NCBI RefSeq assembly: GCF_900240945.1
Contig: NZ_OESG01000014.1
Location: 1,160,015 to 1,224,014, forward strand
Direction of reading: 5' to 3'
Origin: Mycobacterium sp. 3519A
Lineage (GTDB): Bacteria > Actinomycetota > Actinomycetes > Mycobacteriales > Mycobacteriaceae
Length of the DNA: 64,000 bases
The notes beneath the pieces are model-generated. The model saw only the letters and a program-made list of their open reading frames with translations, did no database searches and was not told the DNA's origin. The translations under genes and the position numbers were made by a program. This document shows positions 27,144 to 36,781 of this stretch, in pieces; position 1 is the stretch's first letter, and each line of letters opens with the position of its first letter.

Positions 27144-27410
27144 GTGAGCGCAAACCCTGACCCCGGCTATTCCCCCAACGACAGCGGCGGAGTCGGCGAC
27201 ACGCTGAGGCCGACCGAAGCCCTCGACTCCGACGACGTTCAAAACGACGACGGCGACGAGGTCGTCGATCCGCCCGAGACGTGGCGGGAGGCGGACAAGA
27301 TCACCGCCGACGGTGAGGTGGACGAGTCGCTCGACGACAAGCTCGCCGCCGAGCAGCCCGACCGGACCGACCCGGACGACGACGAATCGTTCTTCCCTGT
27401 CGTCGAATGA
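27144..27410 (+). CDS. Acidic disordered protein, DUF5709-like, copy 2
   Basis: 88 residues from GTG 27144 (TTG 27126 is an in-frame alternative). It repeats the pattern of its neighbour: LDSDDVQNDDGDEVVDPPETW, then ESLDDKLAAEQPD and a terminal DDESFFPVVE. The conserved block NDDGDEVVDPP is identical in both copies while the linkers differ, pointing to an old tandem duplication. Convergent with glgX, whose stop lies one base away. Confidence 0.7.
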   Translation: MSANPDPGYSPNDSGGVGDTLRPTEALDSDDVQNDDGDEVVDPPETWREADKITADGEVDESLDDKLAAEQPDRTDPDDDESFFPVVE

Positions 27411-27411
27411 G

Positions 27412-29559
<2,148 letters not shown>

Positions 29560-29650
29560 AGTGGCACTCTCCAATTGACGACGTGGAATCACCCGACATG
29601 GCGACCATACGGGGGTGCCCAAACTGATGGTATTGCAACCAAATCGTGGG

Positions 29651-30202
29651 CTAGCTGACCTGGACGCCGACCGCGCGCAGGTCCTCGACGGCCTTGGCGG
29701 TCGATTCCGGTGCCACCCCTGCGGTCAGGTCGAGCAGCACCCGGGTTTTGAAGCCGGCCGCAGCGGCGTCAGCGGCGGTGGCGCGTACGCAGTAGTCAGT
29801 GGCGATGCCGACGACGTCGACCTCGTCGACGCCGCGCTGCTTCAGCCAGTCGGCCAGCGTGGTTCCGGATTCGTCGGTGCCTTCGAAACCGCTGTAGGCG
29901 GCCGAGTAGTGGCCTTTCATGAACACCGCCTCGACGGCGGTCGGTTCGAAGTCCGGATGGAAGTCGACGCCCGAGGTGCCGACCACGCAGTGCCGCGGCC
30001 AGGACAGCGCGTAGTCGGGTTGCTCGGAGAAGTGCTCGCCAGGGTCGATGTGGAAGTCCTTGGTCGCGACGACGTGGTCGTAGCCGGTGTCCCCGGCCAG
30101 CAACTCGGAGATGCCGCGCGCGACCGCCGAACCTCCGGTCACGGCCAGTGAGCCGCCCTCACAGAAGTCGTTCTGCACGTCCACGATGATCAATGCGCGC
30201 AC
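29651..30202 (-). CDS. pncA: Nicotinamidase/pyrazinamidase PncA
   Basis: 183 residues, nearly co-linear with M. tuberculosis PncA (186). It deamidates nicotinamide to nicotinate for NAD recycling and activates the drug pyrazinamide. The catalytic triad Asp8, Lys96 and Cys138 and the metal ligands Asp49, His51, His57 and His71 are all present at the M. tuberculosis numbering. The residue before Cys138 is Tyr (TDYCVR) where M. tuberculosis has His137. The next gene on the same strand lies upstream, 10 bases away. Confidence 0.95.
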   Translation of the reverse strand: MRALIIVDVQNDFCEGGSLAVTGGSAVARGISELLAGDTGYDHVVATKDFHIDPGEHFSEQPDYALSWPRHCVVGTSGVDFHPDFEPTAVEAVFMKGHYSAAYSGFEGTDESGTTLADWLKQRGVDEVDVVGIATDYCVRATAADAAAAGFKTRVLLDLTAGVAPESTAKAVEDLRAVGVQVS

Positions 30203-30212
30203 GTGTGCAAGC

Positions 30213-31511
30213 CTATCCGCCGAACAGCAGGTACAGCCCGGTGAACGTGTAGCCGACCATCACCAGCATCATCGCCAGTTGGCCGGTCAGCTGATGGCCG
30301 GTGGGCAGCACGCGCAGCGCCTTGTCGTGTGCGGCGACCACCGCGGCGATGTGGCCGGCCACCACACAAACCACCTTGATGGTGGCCAACAGCGACGGGT
30401 GCATCGACAGCACGTAGTGCACCTGCGCGCCGTCGAGACCGAACAATCCAATGATGGTCTGCTGGCCGCGCTCGACCAGATACGTCAGGTAGTGCGCGAA
30501 TACGTAGCCGATCACGATCGGGATCAGCGAATGCGCCATCTCGCCGGGCAGTTCGCGGCGGCGCTGCGCGTCGACCCCGCCGGTCGCGCGGGCGGCCAGC
30601 CAGAACGTGCCCGCGACCACCCCCGCGAACACCAGCAGCCCCGCGGTCTTGAGCAGGGTCGCCGTCGCAGCAGAGTCGGTGTGGCTGTCGACGAAGCCGC
30701 GCCACGGCGGCGACGCCGAAAAGCTGTCGAACGCAGTCGATCCCAGCAACACCGACAGCACCGCGAGGCTGCCTGCGCGCACCGGGAACGACGGCAGATG
30801 GTCGAACGGATTACCGATGGCGATGCGCCCGTCGCTGTTGCGGCGAAAGATCGCCGGACGCGACGCCACCACGCTGTACACCTCGAACGGGTCGGCGCGC
30901 GCACACCACCGTTCACCGAAGCAGACCGCGCCCGCCAGCGTCACCACCAGGTAGACGAACAACCAAAGCTGAATCGCGCCAAGGGATCCCGGGTCGGGGC
31001 TGGCGAGTTCGAGCCAGACGAACGCGAACAGGCCGACGACGGCGGGCCAGTAGCCGATCCGCTCCGGATACGTCAGCCCGAGTGACCGCCGACCTGCGAG
31101 GCGGTGCAGCGTGCGCACCGGGGACAGCACCCGCCACACCGGCCCGAACATCAGCGACAGCGCCACCAGGCCGACCCACAACAGGACGTAGAACACCCCG
31201 GGCAGCGGGTTGTCACCGTCCTGCGGGCCGAGCCAGCCCACGATGGCCACCCACACCGCGAACGCCAGCGCCGCGAGGCCCACCACCCAACGCGTCGCAG
31301 GCGCGTCGACGGCGGTGGTGACCCAGCGCGGCAGCGGATGCCCCGGTTTGCCCGGATCGAACCGCGGCCGCCGCCAGGCCAACGCGACCACTGCGAACGT
31401 GAACGTCAACGCCCACGCGGCACCAATGAGCGCGTAGCTCAACGGGATCGGCAGATCGGTCGAGCCGCCGAGGCCGTGGGCCAGTATCGCGGTCGACCGA
31501 TCGCTGATCAC
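30213..31511 (-). CDS. Polytopic membrane protein of the cupredoxin operon
   Basis: 432 residues with about 10 predicted spans (LSYALIGAAWALTFTFAVVALAW first, MLVMVGYTFTGLYLLFGG last). Loops carry GPVWRVLSPVRTLHRLAG and CFGERWCARADPFEVYSVVASR. Several intramembrane or loop His residues could bind metal or haem (FAHYLTYLVERG, YVLSMHPSLLATIKVVCVVAGHIAAVVAAHD). Not assigned to a named family. It overlaps the lipoprotein stop by ATGA and is the last gene of a four-gene operon. Confidence 0.78.
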   Translation of the reverse strand: MISDRSTAILAHGLGGSTDLPIPLSYALIGAAWALTFTFAVVALAWRRPRFDPGKPGHPLPRWVTTAVDAPATRWVVGLAALAFAVWVAIVGWLGPQDGDNPLPGVFYVLLWVGLVALSLMFGPVWRVLSPVRTLHRLAGRRSLGLTYPERIGYWPAVVGLFAFVWLELASPDPGSLGAIQLWLFVYLVVTLAGAVCFGERWCARADPFEVYSVVASRPAIFRRNSDGRIAIGNPFDHLPSFPVRAGSLAVLSVLLGSTAFDSFSASPPWRGFVDSHTDSAATATLLKTAGLLVFAGVVAGTFWLAARATGGVDAQRRRELPGEMAHSLIPIVIGYVFAHYLTYLVERGQQTIIGLFGLDGAQVHYVLSMHPSLLATIKVVCVVAGHIAAVVAAHDKALRVLPTGHQLTGQLAMMLVMVGYTFTGLYLLFGG

Positions 31512-31939
31512 TGCACCTGGATGGTTGCGATCGTCTTGTTCAGCTTGTGCAACTCGACGTCGACCTTGCCTGGCACGTCGACGCTGAACTGGAAGGACTG
31601 GTTGGGCTTGGCCTCGATGTTGAAGTTGTGCTCAGGCGTCGAGTGCACATGCAACTCGTCGGCGACGTCGCTGTTTACGCGGACCACGATCTGTTCCTTG
31701 ACCTTTGCCTGCAACTGCTGATTGGTCGGGTTGACGTCGCCCCCCTTGATCGTGAGGTCGATGAGCACCCGCGACGGCGGAGCCTGCTCATTCGACATGT
31801 CCGACGGGTTCACCGTCGATGGCTGGCTGCTCGGTTGCGCGCTACCCGTTGCGTTGTCGGGCGAGTTGCCGGAACCGCCGCAGCCGGCGGTGATCAGGGC
31901 CGCGGCCGCCACGATCATGAGTGTCCTGGAAGTTGTCAC
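31508..31939 (-). CDS. Cupredoxin-like lipoprotein
   Basis: 143 residues. Lipoprotein signal with lipobox ITAGC, Cys20 lipidated, then a Ser/Pro-rich linker. A ~95-residue beta domain follows (VLIDLTIKGGDVNPTNQQLQAKVKEQIVVRVNSDVADELHVHS, divided at ~residue 80). The pattern of VADELHVHSTPEHNFNIEAKP then FQFSVDVPGKVDVELHKL resembles EfeO/cupredoxin-like domains. The His residues in HVHSTPEH could bind copper or iron, but the classic Cys ligand is absent. Third gene of a four-gene operon. Confidence 0.78.
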   Translation of the reverse strand: MTTSRTLMIVAAAALITAGCGGSGNSPDNATGSAQPSSQPSTVNPSDMSNEQAPPSRVLIDLTIKGGDVNPTNQQLQAKVKEQIVVRVNSDVADELHVHSTPEHNFNIEAKPNQSFQFSVDVPGKVDVELHKLNKTIATIQVQ

Positions 31940-32118
31940 GGTGAACCATCTTGGCCCGAGGCCTTCGAGTTCTCACTTCGAGGGGCGTCGCCGCGGCGCC
32001 GGTCCCGCACCGCCACGTAGATCACCACACCCGCCACCGCGACGGCCGGGGCGAAGGCCGGTATCGCGAGCAGCAGGCCGTGATGGGCCAGGATCTCGAC
32101 GTGGCCGGCCCCGGTCAT
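31936..32118 (-). CDS. Small single-pass membrane protein
   Basis: 60 residues from ATG 32116-32118, ATGA-coupled to the preceding gene's stop and also coupled to the following lipoprotein. One transmembrane helix (LLLAIPAFAPAVAVAGVVIYVAV), then a basic stop-transfer RDRRRGDAPR and a polar tail. The short N-terminus has three His (GHVEILAHHG). Small size and strict coupling suggest a subunit or assembly factor of a complex with its operon partners. Confidence 0.7.
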   Translation of the reverse strand: MTGAGHVEILAHHGLLLAIPAFAPAVAVAGVVIYVAVRDRRRGDAPRSENSKASGQDGSP

Positions 32119-33971
32119 GCCTGCGCCGTCGGCTGTAGTTCGGCCTCGGTGCCAAGGCCCTCGGTGCGGTTGATCCGTCCCGCGCCCCAACTCAGGCCGC
32201 CGAGCATGACCAGGGTGCAGAACAGCACCACCAGGCAACCGATCGTCCACAGCAGCTCGGGAGTCTCGGGGTTGCGTTCGCGCTGCAGGATGGTGATCTC
32301 GGCGACGAACGGGCGGGTGAACGTCGCATCCGCGGGCACCTCCTGTGCGCCGATGCCGGGATCGGCGGCGAGGAAGATCGGCACCGCGGTCAACGTCTTA
32401 CCGTCGTGCACGCGCAGCAGCGTCTTCCATGTTCCCCACACCGGCACGGGTTGGGTGGAGCGGTAATGCCCCGGACCCACCTTGTCGAGGTTGTCGATGA
32501 CGCGGCCGCGCTGGTTCTCCAGATGGCCCTGCCACGCGAGGATCGACACCCAGTTGGGGTGCTCGCTGACGAAGTCCGGCGGGTTGATCCTGGCGTCGAC
32601 ATTCACCATGCGTTGCCCCGCCGCGGCCGGAGCCTCGGTGAGAGTGACTGTGGCCGTGACGTTTTCGGGAACGTTGTAGCGCAAGCCGTTGGCTGTGGCG
32701 CCACCGATCGCGACGATCGCCAACACCACAAGACCGATGCTGATCGCGCGCGAAGGCAGTCGCTGCGAGGTGACGACGAGGCCGAACATCGCGCCGCAAG
32801 CCCCGGTGAGCACCGCGACCGGAATGGCCATGGCGAGGGCTTCCGGCCAGATGCTGGTCGGCCACGGGTAGTAGTAGACGGCGTCGATCCACAGCGACTC
32901 CAGCCACAGTCCGACGGTCGCGACGCCGAGGCCGCTGACGGCGCCGAAGATCACCGGCCGCTTGAGAAGCGGTGTCAGACCGATCAATTCGACCACGATG
33001 GCCGGTCCGAGGTAGAGCGCGAACCAGTTGATCGGCGCGCCGAGAACCGGACCGACGACCAGTGCGACGCCGCCTCGCAGCGCGATCGCGAGCAGTGCGG
33101 CGATGATCGCCGCGCCCCTGCCGAGCATGATGCGGGCGGCGACCAAGGCGAACGCGGCAGCGGCGGCGATCAGCATCGGCTGGAACACCTGCCGGAATTG
33201 CGCTACGCCGAAATCGAATTCGATCTGGTACACCGACATGCCGACGAGGATGCCGCCGAATCCGAGGTACTGGACGAACTTGATGCCGATCCCGCCGGTG
33301 GGGGCGTCGTCACCCATCGCCCTGAGGCCCTCGTGGTTGAGCAGCACCGCGGACAGGGTGGAGAAGCCCGCGCCACCGATCATCATCAGGTGGGTGGGCC
33401 CCCACAACGTGACGTCCTGACCGAAGATGCGATGCCAGATGTCGTCGAGCGGGAAGCCCAGCAGCGCGTACAGGCCGCACCCGGCCATCAGAATGCCGCC
33501 GACGGGCGCGTACCAGGTCTTGGTGATGCGTACCGCCGAGGGGCCGGGCTTGTCGTACGGCAACACGCACGCCATGCAGCCCGCGATGAACAACAGGAAG
33601 AGGCCGAACAGGATGAAGTAGTGCGCGGGGTTGGCCAGTGGTCCCGGGTCGCGGCCCTTGCCGATGTGCAGGCTGACGTCCCAGATGAAGCCGAACAGCG
33701 CGCAGATCAGGGTCGCGATGAACAACGCCATCGGCAGCGCCACCCACGGTGGCCGCTTGAACCGCCGGCCTGCCCACTCGGCCAGGTTGTTCAGCCAGGT
33801 GATGCGCCGCTGCCGGTGCAGGTAGCCGATCCACAGCAGCGCTGCGGTGACCACCAGCGCGGCCACCGACATGCCGATTACCTCGTTGAGCGCGGCACCG
33901 CCGCCCTCGCCGCCCTCTGCGAGTATCGAAACCGCTTCTGAACTGTGTGAATTCCCCATTGTCATCCCCAC
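32115..33971 (-). CDS. Large polytopic membrane protein heading the cupredoxin operon
   Basis: 618 residues with about 12 predicted spans and a C-terminal periplasmic beta-rich domain (~430-575: ENVTATVTLTEAPAAAGQRMVNVDARINPP, DKVGPGHYRSTQPVPVWG) before a last TM helix. Conserved-looking polar membrane residues include WDVSLHIGKG, NPAHYFILFGLF and WGPTHLMMIGGAGFSTL, which may ligate haem or metal. The C-terminal domain, with its GHYRSTQPVPVWGTWKTLLR motif, resembles FixH/copper-sensing-type beta domains, but I cannot name the family. First gene of the operon. Confidence 0.75.
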   Translation of the reverse strand: MGMTMGNSHSSEAVSILAEGGEGGGAALNEVIGMSVAALVVTAALLWIGYLHRQRRITWLNNLAEWAGRRFKRPPWVALPMALFIATLICALFGFIWDVSLHIGKGRDPGPLANPAHYFILFGLFLLFIAGCMACVLPYDKPGPSAVRITKTWYAPVGGILMAGCGLYALLGFPLDDIWHRIFGQDVTLWGPTHLMMIGGAGFSTLSAVLLNHEGLRAMGDDAPTGGIGIKFVQYLGFGGILVGMSVYQIEFDFGVAQFRQVFQPMLIAAAAAFALVAARIMLGRGAAIIAALLAIALRGGVALVVGPVLGAPINWFALYLGPAIVVELIGLTPLLKRPVIFGAVSGLGVATVGLWLESLWIDAVYYYPWPTSIWPEALAMAIPVAVLTGACGAMFGLVVTSQRLPSRAISIGLVVLAIVAIGGATANGLRYNVPENVTATVTLTEAPAAAGQRMVNVDARINPPDFVSEHPNWVSILAWQGHLENQRGRVIDNLDKVGPGHYRSTQPVPVWGTWKTLLRVHDGKTLTAVPIFLAADPGIGAQEVPADATFTRPFVAEITILQRERNPETPELLWTIGCLVVLFCTLVMLGGLSWGAGRINRTEGLGTEAELQPTAQA

Positions 33972-34043
33972 CGGTGAGCTTCGTCGGACCGAACTGACTC
34001 CTGAGTAATGTTGCCAGAATCCTCCAAGGTGAAACCAGAGGTA

Positions 34044-35504
34044 TCAGGTAGCGACCACTTTGAACGTCTCCAAACTGGTGTCGGCGGCGTCGGGCACGTT
34101 CATCCCGGCGTTGAGGCCGGAGCGCAGGTAGTCGATCACCGCGTCGTTGAGCCGCTCGCCGGGCACCACCGCCGGTATGCCCGGGGGATACGGCGTGATC
34201 TGCTCGGCGCAGATGCGACCGCCGGCCTTGTCGGCAGGCACCGACTCGACGTGTCCGAAGAACGCGTCACGCGGCAGTTGGACCGCTTCGAGTTGGATCT
34301 CTTTCGGCGACGGCAACCGGATCTGCGGCGGTGAGTCGAAGTCGTTGGCGGCCTTCCGCCACCCCCACAGTGCGTCGAGCAACCGCTCGCCGGTGGCCTT
34401 ATCGTCGGCGAAGGACATGGTCGCAAGCACCCGGCGGTGGTCACTCATGCCGATGTCGACCTGCTTGTGTGCGCGCAGCCAGTCGGCGGCCTGATAGCCC
34501 GAGGTGCCGGTGGCCGACACGTCCATCAATATCTGCATCCGGTCCAGGTCGTGGGACGCCTCGTTGCCGAGCAGTTCGTCGTCGAGCACCTCGACGTCGG
34601 GGATCAACTCGAGGTCGTCGCGCAGCCCCCGGGCCAATTCCAGTGCGTTGCCGAGCAATTCGCGGCCGCGCTGGACCATCTGCCGTCGCCAGCCGTCCAT
34701 CGCGGCGTACACCATGACGTTCGGGCTGGTCGTCATCAGCAGATCTGCGCACGCCGACAACCGGTGCTGATCGACCAGGTCACCCTGCAGGTGGAACACC
34801 GAACCCTGTTCGAATCCGGCGCCCATCTTGTGCACGCTGACCACACACACGTCGGCGCCCGCGTCCATCGCCCACGTGGGCAGGTCCTCGTGGAACGGCA
34901 GATGCGCGCCCCACGCCTCGTCGACGATCAACGGCTTACCGCGTTCGTGGCAGACCCGCGCGATGCCATCCAGGTCCGCGCAGGTGCCGTACGGACTGGG
35001 ACTGACCACCAACGCGCCCGCCGCGTCGGGGTACCGGTCCCAGGTGTCGCGGTAGTCCTGCGGCGACGGTGGGTGCGAGATGTGCCGGTCGGCGTCCCAC
35101 TGCGGCGTCACCCACCGCGCCTGCATACCGGAGAAGATCAGCCCGGCCACGACCGACTTGTGGCTGTCCCGCGGCACCAGCAGGCTCGCGTCTCCACCGG
35201 AGACGGCCATCATCGCCGCCTTCACTGACAACGAACTGCCACACGTGGAGAAGAAGGCGACGTCGGCGCCGACCGCCTCGGCCATCAGGTCTTCGGCCCG
35301 TTTCAGATACTTGTTGCTGGTGCGCCGGTCGTCGAGACCGCCGCTGGCGAGCAGGTCGTCGCGGAACGGATCGTGGCCGAGCACCGCCAGTACCCGGTCG
35401 TCGACGCCGCGGCCCTGCCGGTGTCCCGGCGGGGTGTACCCGTATCGATTGCTCGCGCGGTAGTCGACGAGGGCATCGAGGATCGGCGCTTCGGATTGAT
35501 CCAT
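34044..35504 (-). CDS. Orn/Lys/Arg decarboxylase-family PLP enzyme
   Basis: 486 residues, fold type I. N-terminal YGYTPPGHRQGRG, then AEDLMAEAVGADVAFFSTCGSSLSVKAAMMA (substrate/PLP region, in two parts), LIVDEAWGAHLPFH (Asp that pairs with the PLP nitrogen) and VSVHKMGAGFEQGS with the Schiff-base Lys. The C-terminal ITPYPPGIPAVVPGERL is the family's signature end. The short form lacks the N-terminal receiver-like wing of the biodegradative decarboxylases. Amino-acid substrate not determinable. Confidence 0.88.
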   Translation of the reverse strand: MDQSEAPILDALVDYRASNRYGYTPPGHRQGRGVDDRVLAVLGHDPFRDDLLASGGLDDRRTSNKYLKRAEDLMAEAVGADVAFFSTCGSSLSVKAAMMAVSGGDASLLVPRDSHKSVVAGLIFSGMQARWVTPQWDADRHISHPPSPQDYRDTWDRYPDAAGALVVSPSPYGTCADLDGIARVCHERGKPLIVDEAWGAHLPFHEDLPTWAMDAGADVCVVSVHKMGAGFEQGSVFHLQGDLVDQHRLSACADLLMTTSPNVMVYAAMDGWRRQMVQRGRELLGNALELARGLRDDLELIPDVEVLDDELLGNEASHDLDRMQILMDVSATGTSGYQAADWLRAHKQVDIGMSDHRRVLATMSFADDKATGERLLDALWGWRKAANDFDSPPQIRLPSPKEIQLEAVQLPRDAFFGHVESVPADKAGGRICAEQITPYPPGIPAVVPGERLNDAVIDYLRSGLNAGMNVPDAADTSLETFKVVAT

Positions 35505-35522
35505 GATCGTTCGAGTACCCGT

Positions 35523-36701
35523 TTACGGCGTCAGTACCACCTTGACCATGCCGTCCTCCTTCTTCTGGAAGGTCTCGTACGCCTCCGGCGCCGCCGAGAG
35601 CGGAAGCCGGTGGGTGGCGAACTGCTCGACGCCCAGCGGGTCCTCGGCCGTCAGCAACGGCATGATGTCGGGCACCCACTTCTTCACGTTGGCCTGCCCC
35701 ATGCGCAACTGAATCTGCTTGTCGAACAACCTCATCATGTTGATCGGGTCGGCGGCGCCGCCGTAGACGCCTGACAGCGAGATGGTGCCGCCGCGGCGGA
35801 CTAGAGCGATCGCCGAATTCAAGGCTGCCAGTCGGTCCACCCCGGCCTGTTTCATCACGACGCGACCCACTGGCGACGGCAGGAAGCCGGCGGCGGTCTG
35901 CATCGTCTCGGCGATCGGCGATCCGTGCGCTTCCATCCCGACCGCGTCGATCACCGAGTCCGCGCCGCGGCCGTCGGTGTAGCCCAGCACCATGTCCTCG
36001 ACATCGTCGCGGCGCAAATCGATGACGTCCGTGCAGTATTCGCGTGCCCGGGCGAGTCGTTCGTCGACCAAGTCGACGCCGATCACCCGGCAGCCTTTGC
36101 GGTGCGCCGCGATTCGGCACGCCATCGATCCGATCGGGCCGAGGCCGAGCACCAGCAGCGTGCCGCCGTCGGGCACATCGGCGTATTCGACCGCCTGCCA
36201 TGCGGTGGGCAGCACGTCGGACAGGTACACGTAGCGCTCGTCGGGGCCGTCATCCGGCACCTTGATGTGGGTGTACTGCGCCTGGGGCACCCGCAGGTAT
36301 TCGGCCTGGCCGCCCGCCACCTCGCCGTAGAGCTTGGAGTAGCCGAACAGCGCGGCGCCCGTGCCCTGATCGCGGTTCTGCGTCGTCTCGCACTGGCTCT
36401 GCAGCCCGTGGTCACACATGAAGCAGTGCCCGCAGGAGATGTTGAACGGAATCACGACACGGTCGCCGACGCTGAGCGTCTCGACTTCCCTGCCGACCTC
36501 CTCGACGACGCCCATCGCTTCGTGGCCGAGGATGTCACCCGGTGACATGAACGCGCCGAGCACCTCGTACAGGTGCAGATCCGATCCGCAGATGTTGGTG
36601 CTCGTGACGCGGATGATCGCATCGGTCGGCTCCTTGATCGCCGGGTCGGGCACCGTGTCGACGGAGACCTTCCTACGTCCTTGCCACGTGACCGCTCGCA
36701 T
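35523..36701 (-). CDS. Zinc-dependent alcohol/formaldehyde dehydrogenase
   Basis: 392 residues from ATG 36699-36701 behind AGGAGG. Medium-chain dehydrogenase: catalytic-zinc Cys in NICGSDLHLYE, GHEAMGVVEEVG, the structural-zinc cysteines in CGHCFMCDHGLQSQC, and the Rossmann motif LVLGLGPIGSMACRIA (16 residues). The extended mid-region is like glutathione-independent formaldehyde dehydrogenases. NAD(P)-linked oxidation of an alcohol or aldehyde is expected. 18 bases downstream of this gene comes the decarboxylase gene, same strand. Confidence 0.9.
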   Translation of the reverse strand: MRAVTWQGRRKVSVDTVPDPAIKEPTDAIIRVTSTNICGSDLHLYEVLGAFMSPGDILGHEAMGVVEEVGREVETLSVGDRVVIPFNISCGHCFMCDHGLQSQCETTQNRDQGTGAALFGYSKLYGEVAGGQAEYLRVPQAQYTHIKVPDDGPDERYVYLSDVLPTAWQAVEYADVPDGGTLLVLGLGPIGSMACRIAAHRKGCRVIGVDLVDERLARAREYCTDVIDLRRDDVEDMVLGYTDGRGADSVIDAVGMEAHGSPIAETMQTAAGFLPSPVGRVVMKQAGVDRLAALNSAIALVRRGGTISLSGVYGGAADPINMMRLFDKQIQLRMGQANVKKWVPDIMPLLTAEDPLGVEQFATHRLPLSAAPEAYETFQKKEDGMVKVVLTP

Positions 36702-36781
36702 TGGCGTCCTCCTCGTAGATTCGTTGCCTCTACGGGCGTGCCCAGCCAGGCGAATGCCAAACCTCGCGCCAGGATGGGGGC

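Noticed and set aside
32406..33941. 511-codon plus-strand frame opposite the large membrane protein
   Set aside because: The composition (His/Arg/Gln/Asp-rich, no hydrophobic core) is the mirror image of a membrane protein gene. No ribosome site or motif.
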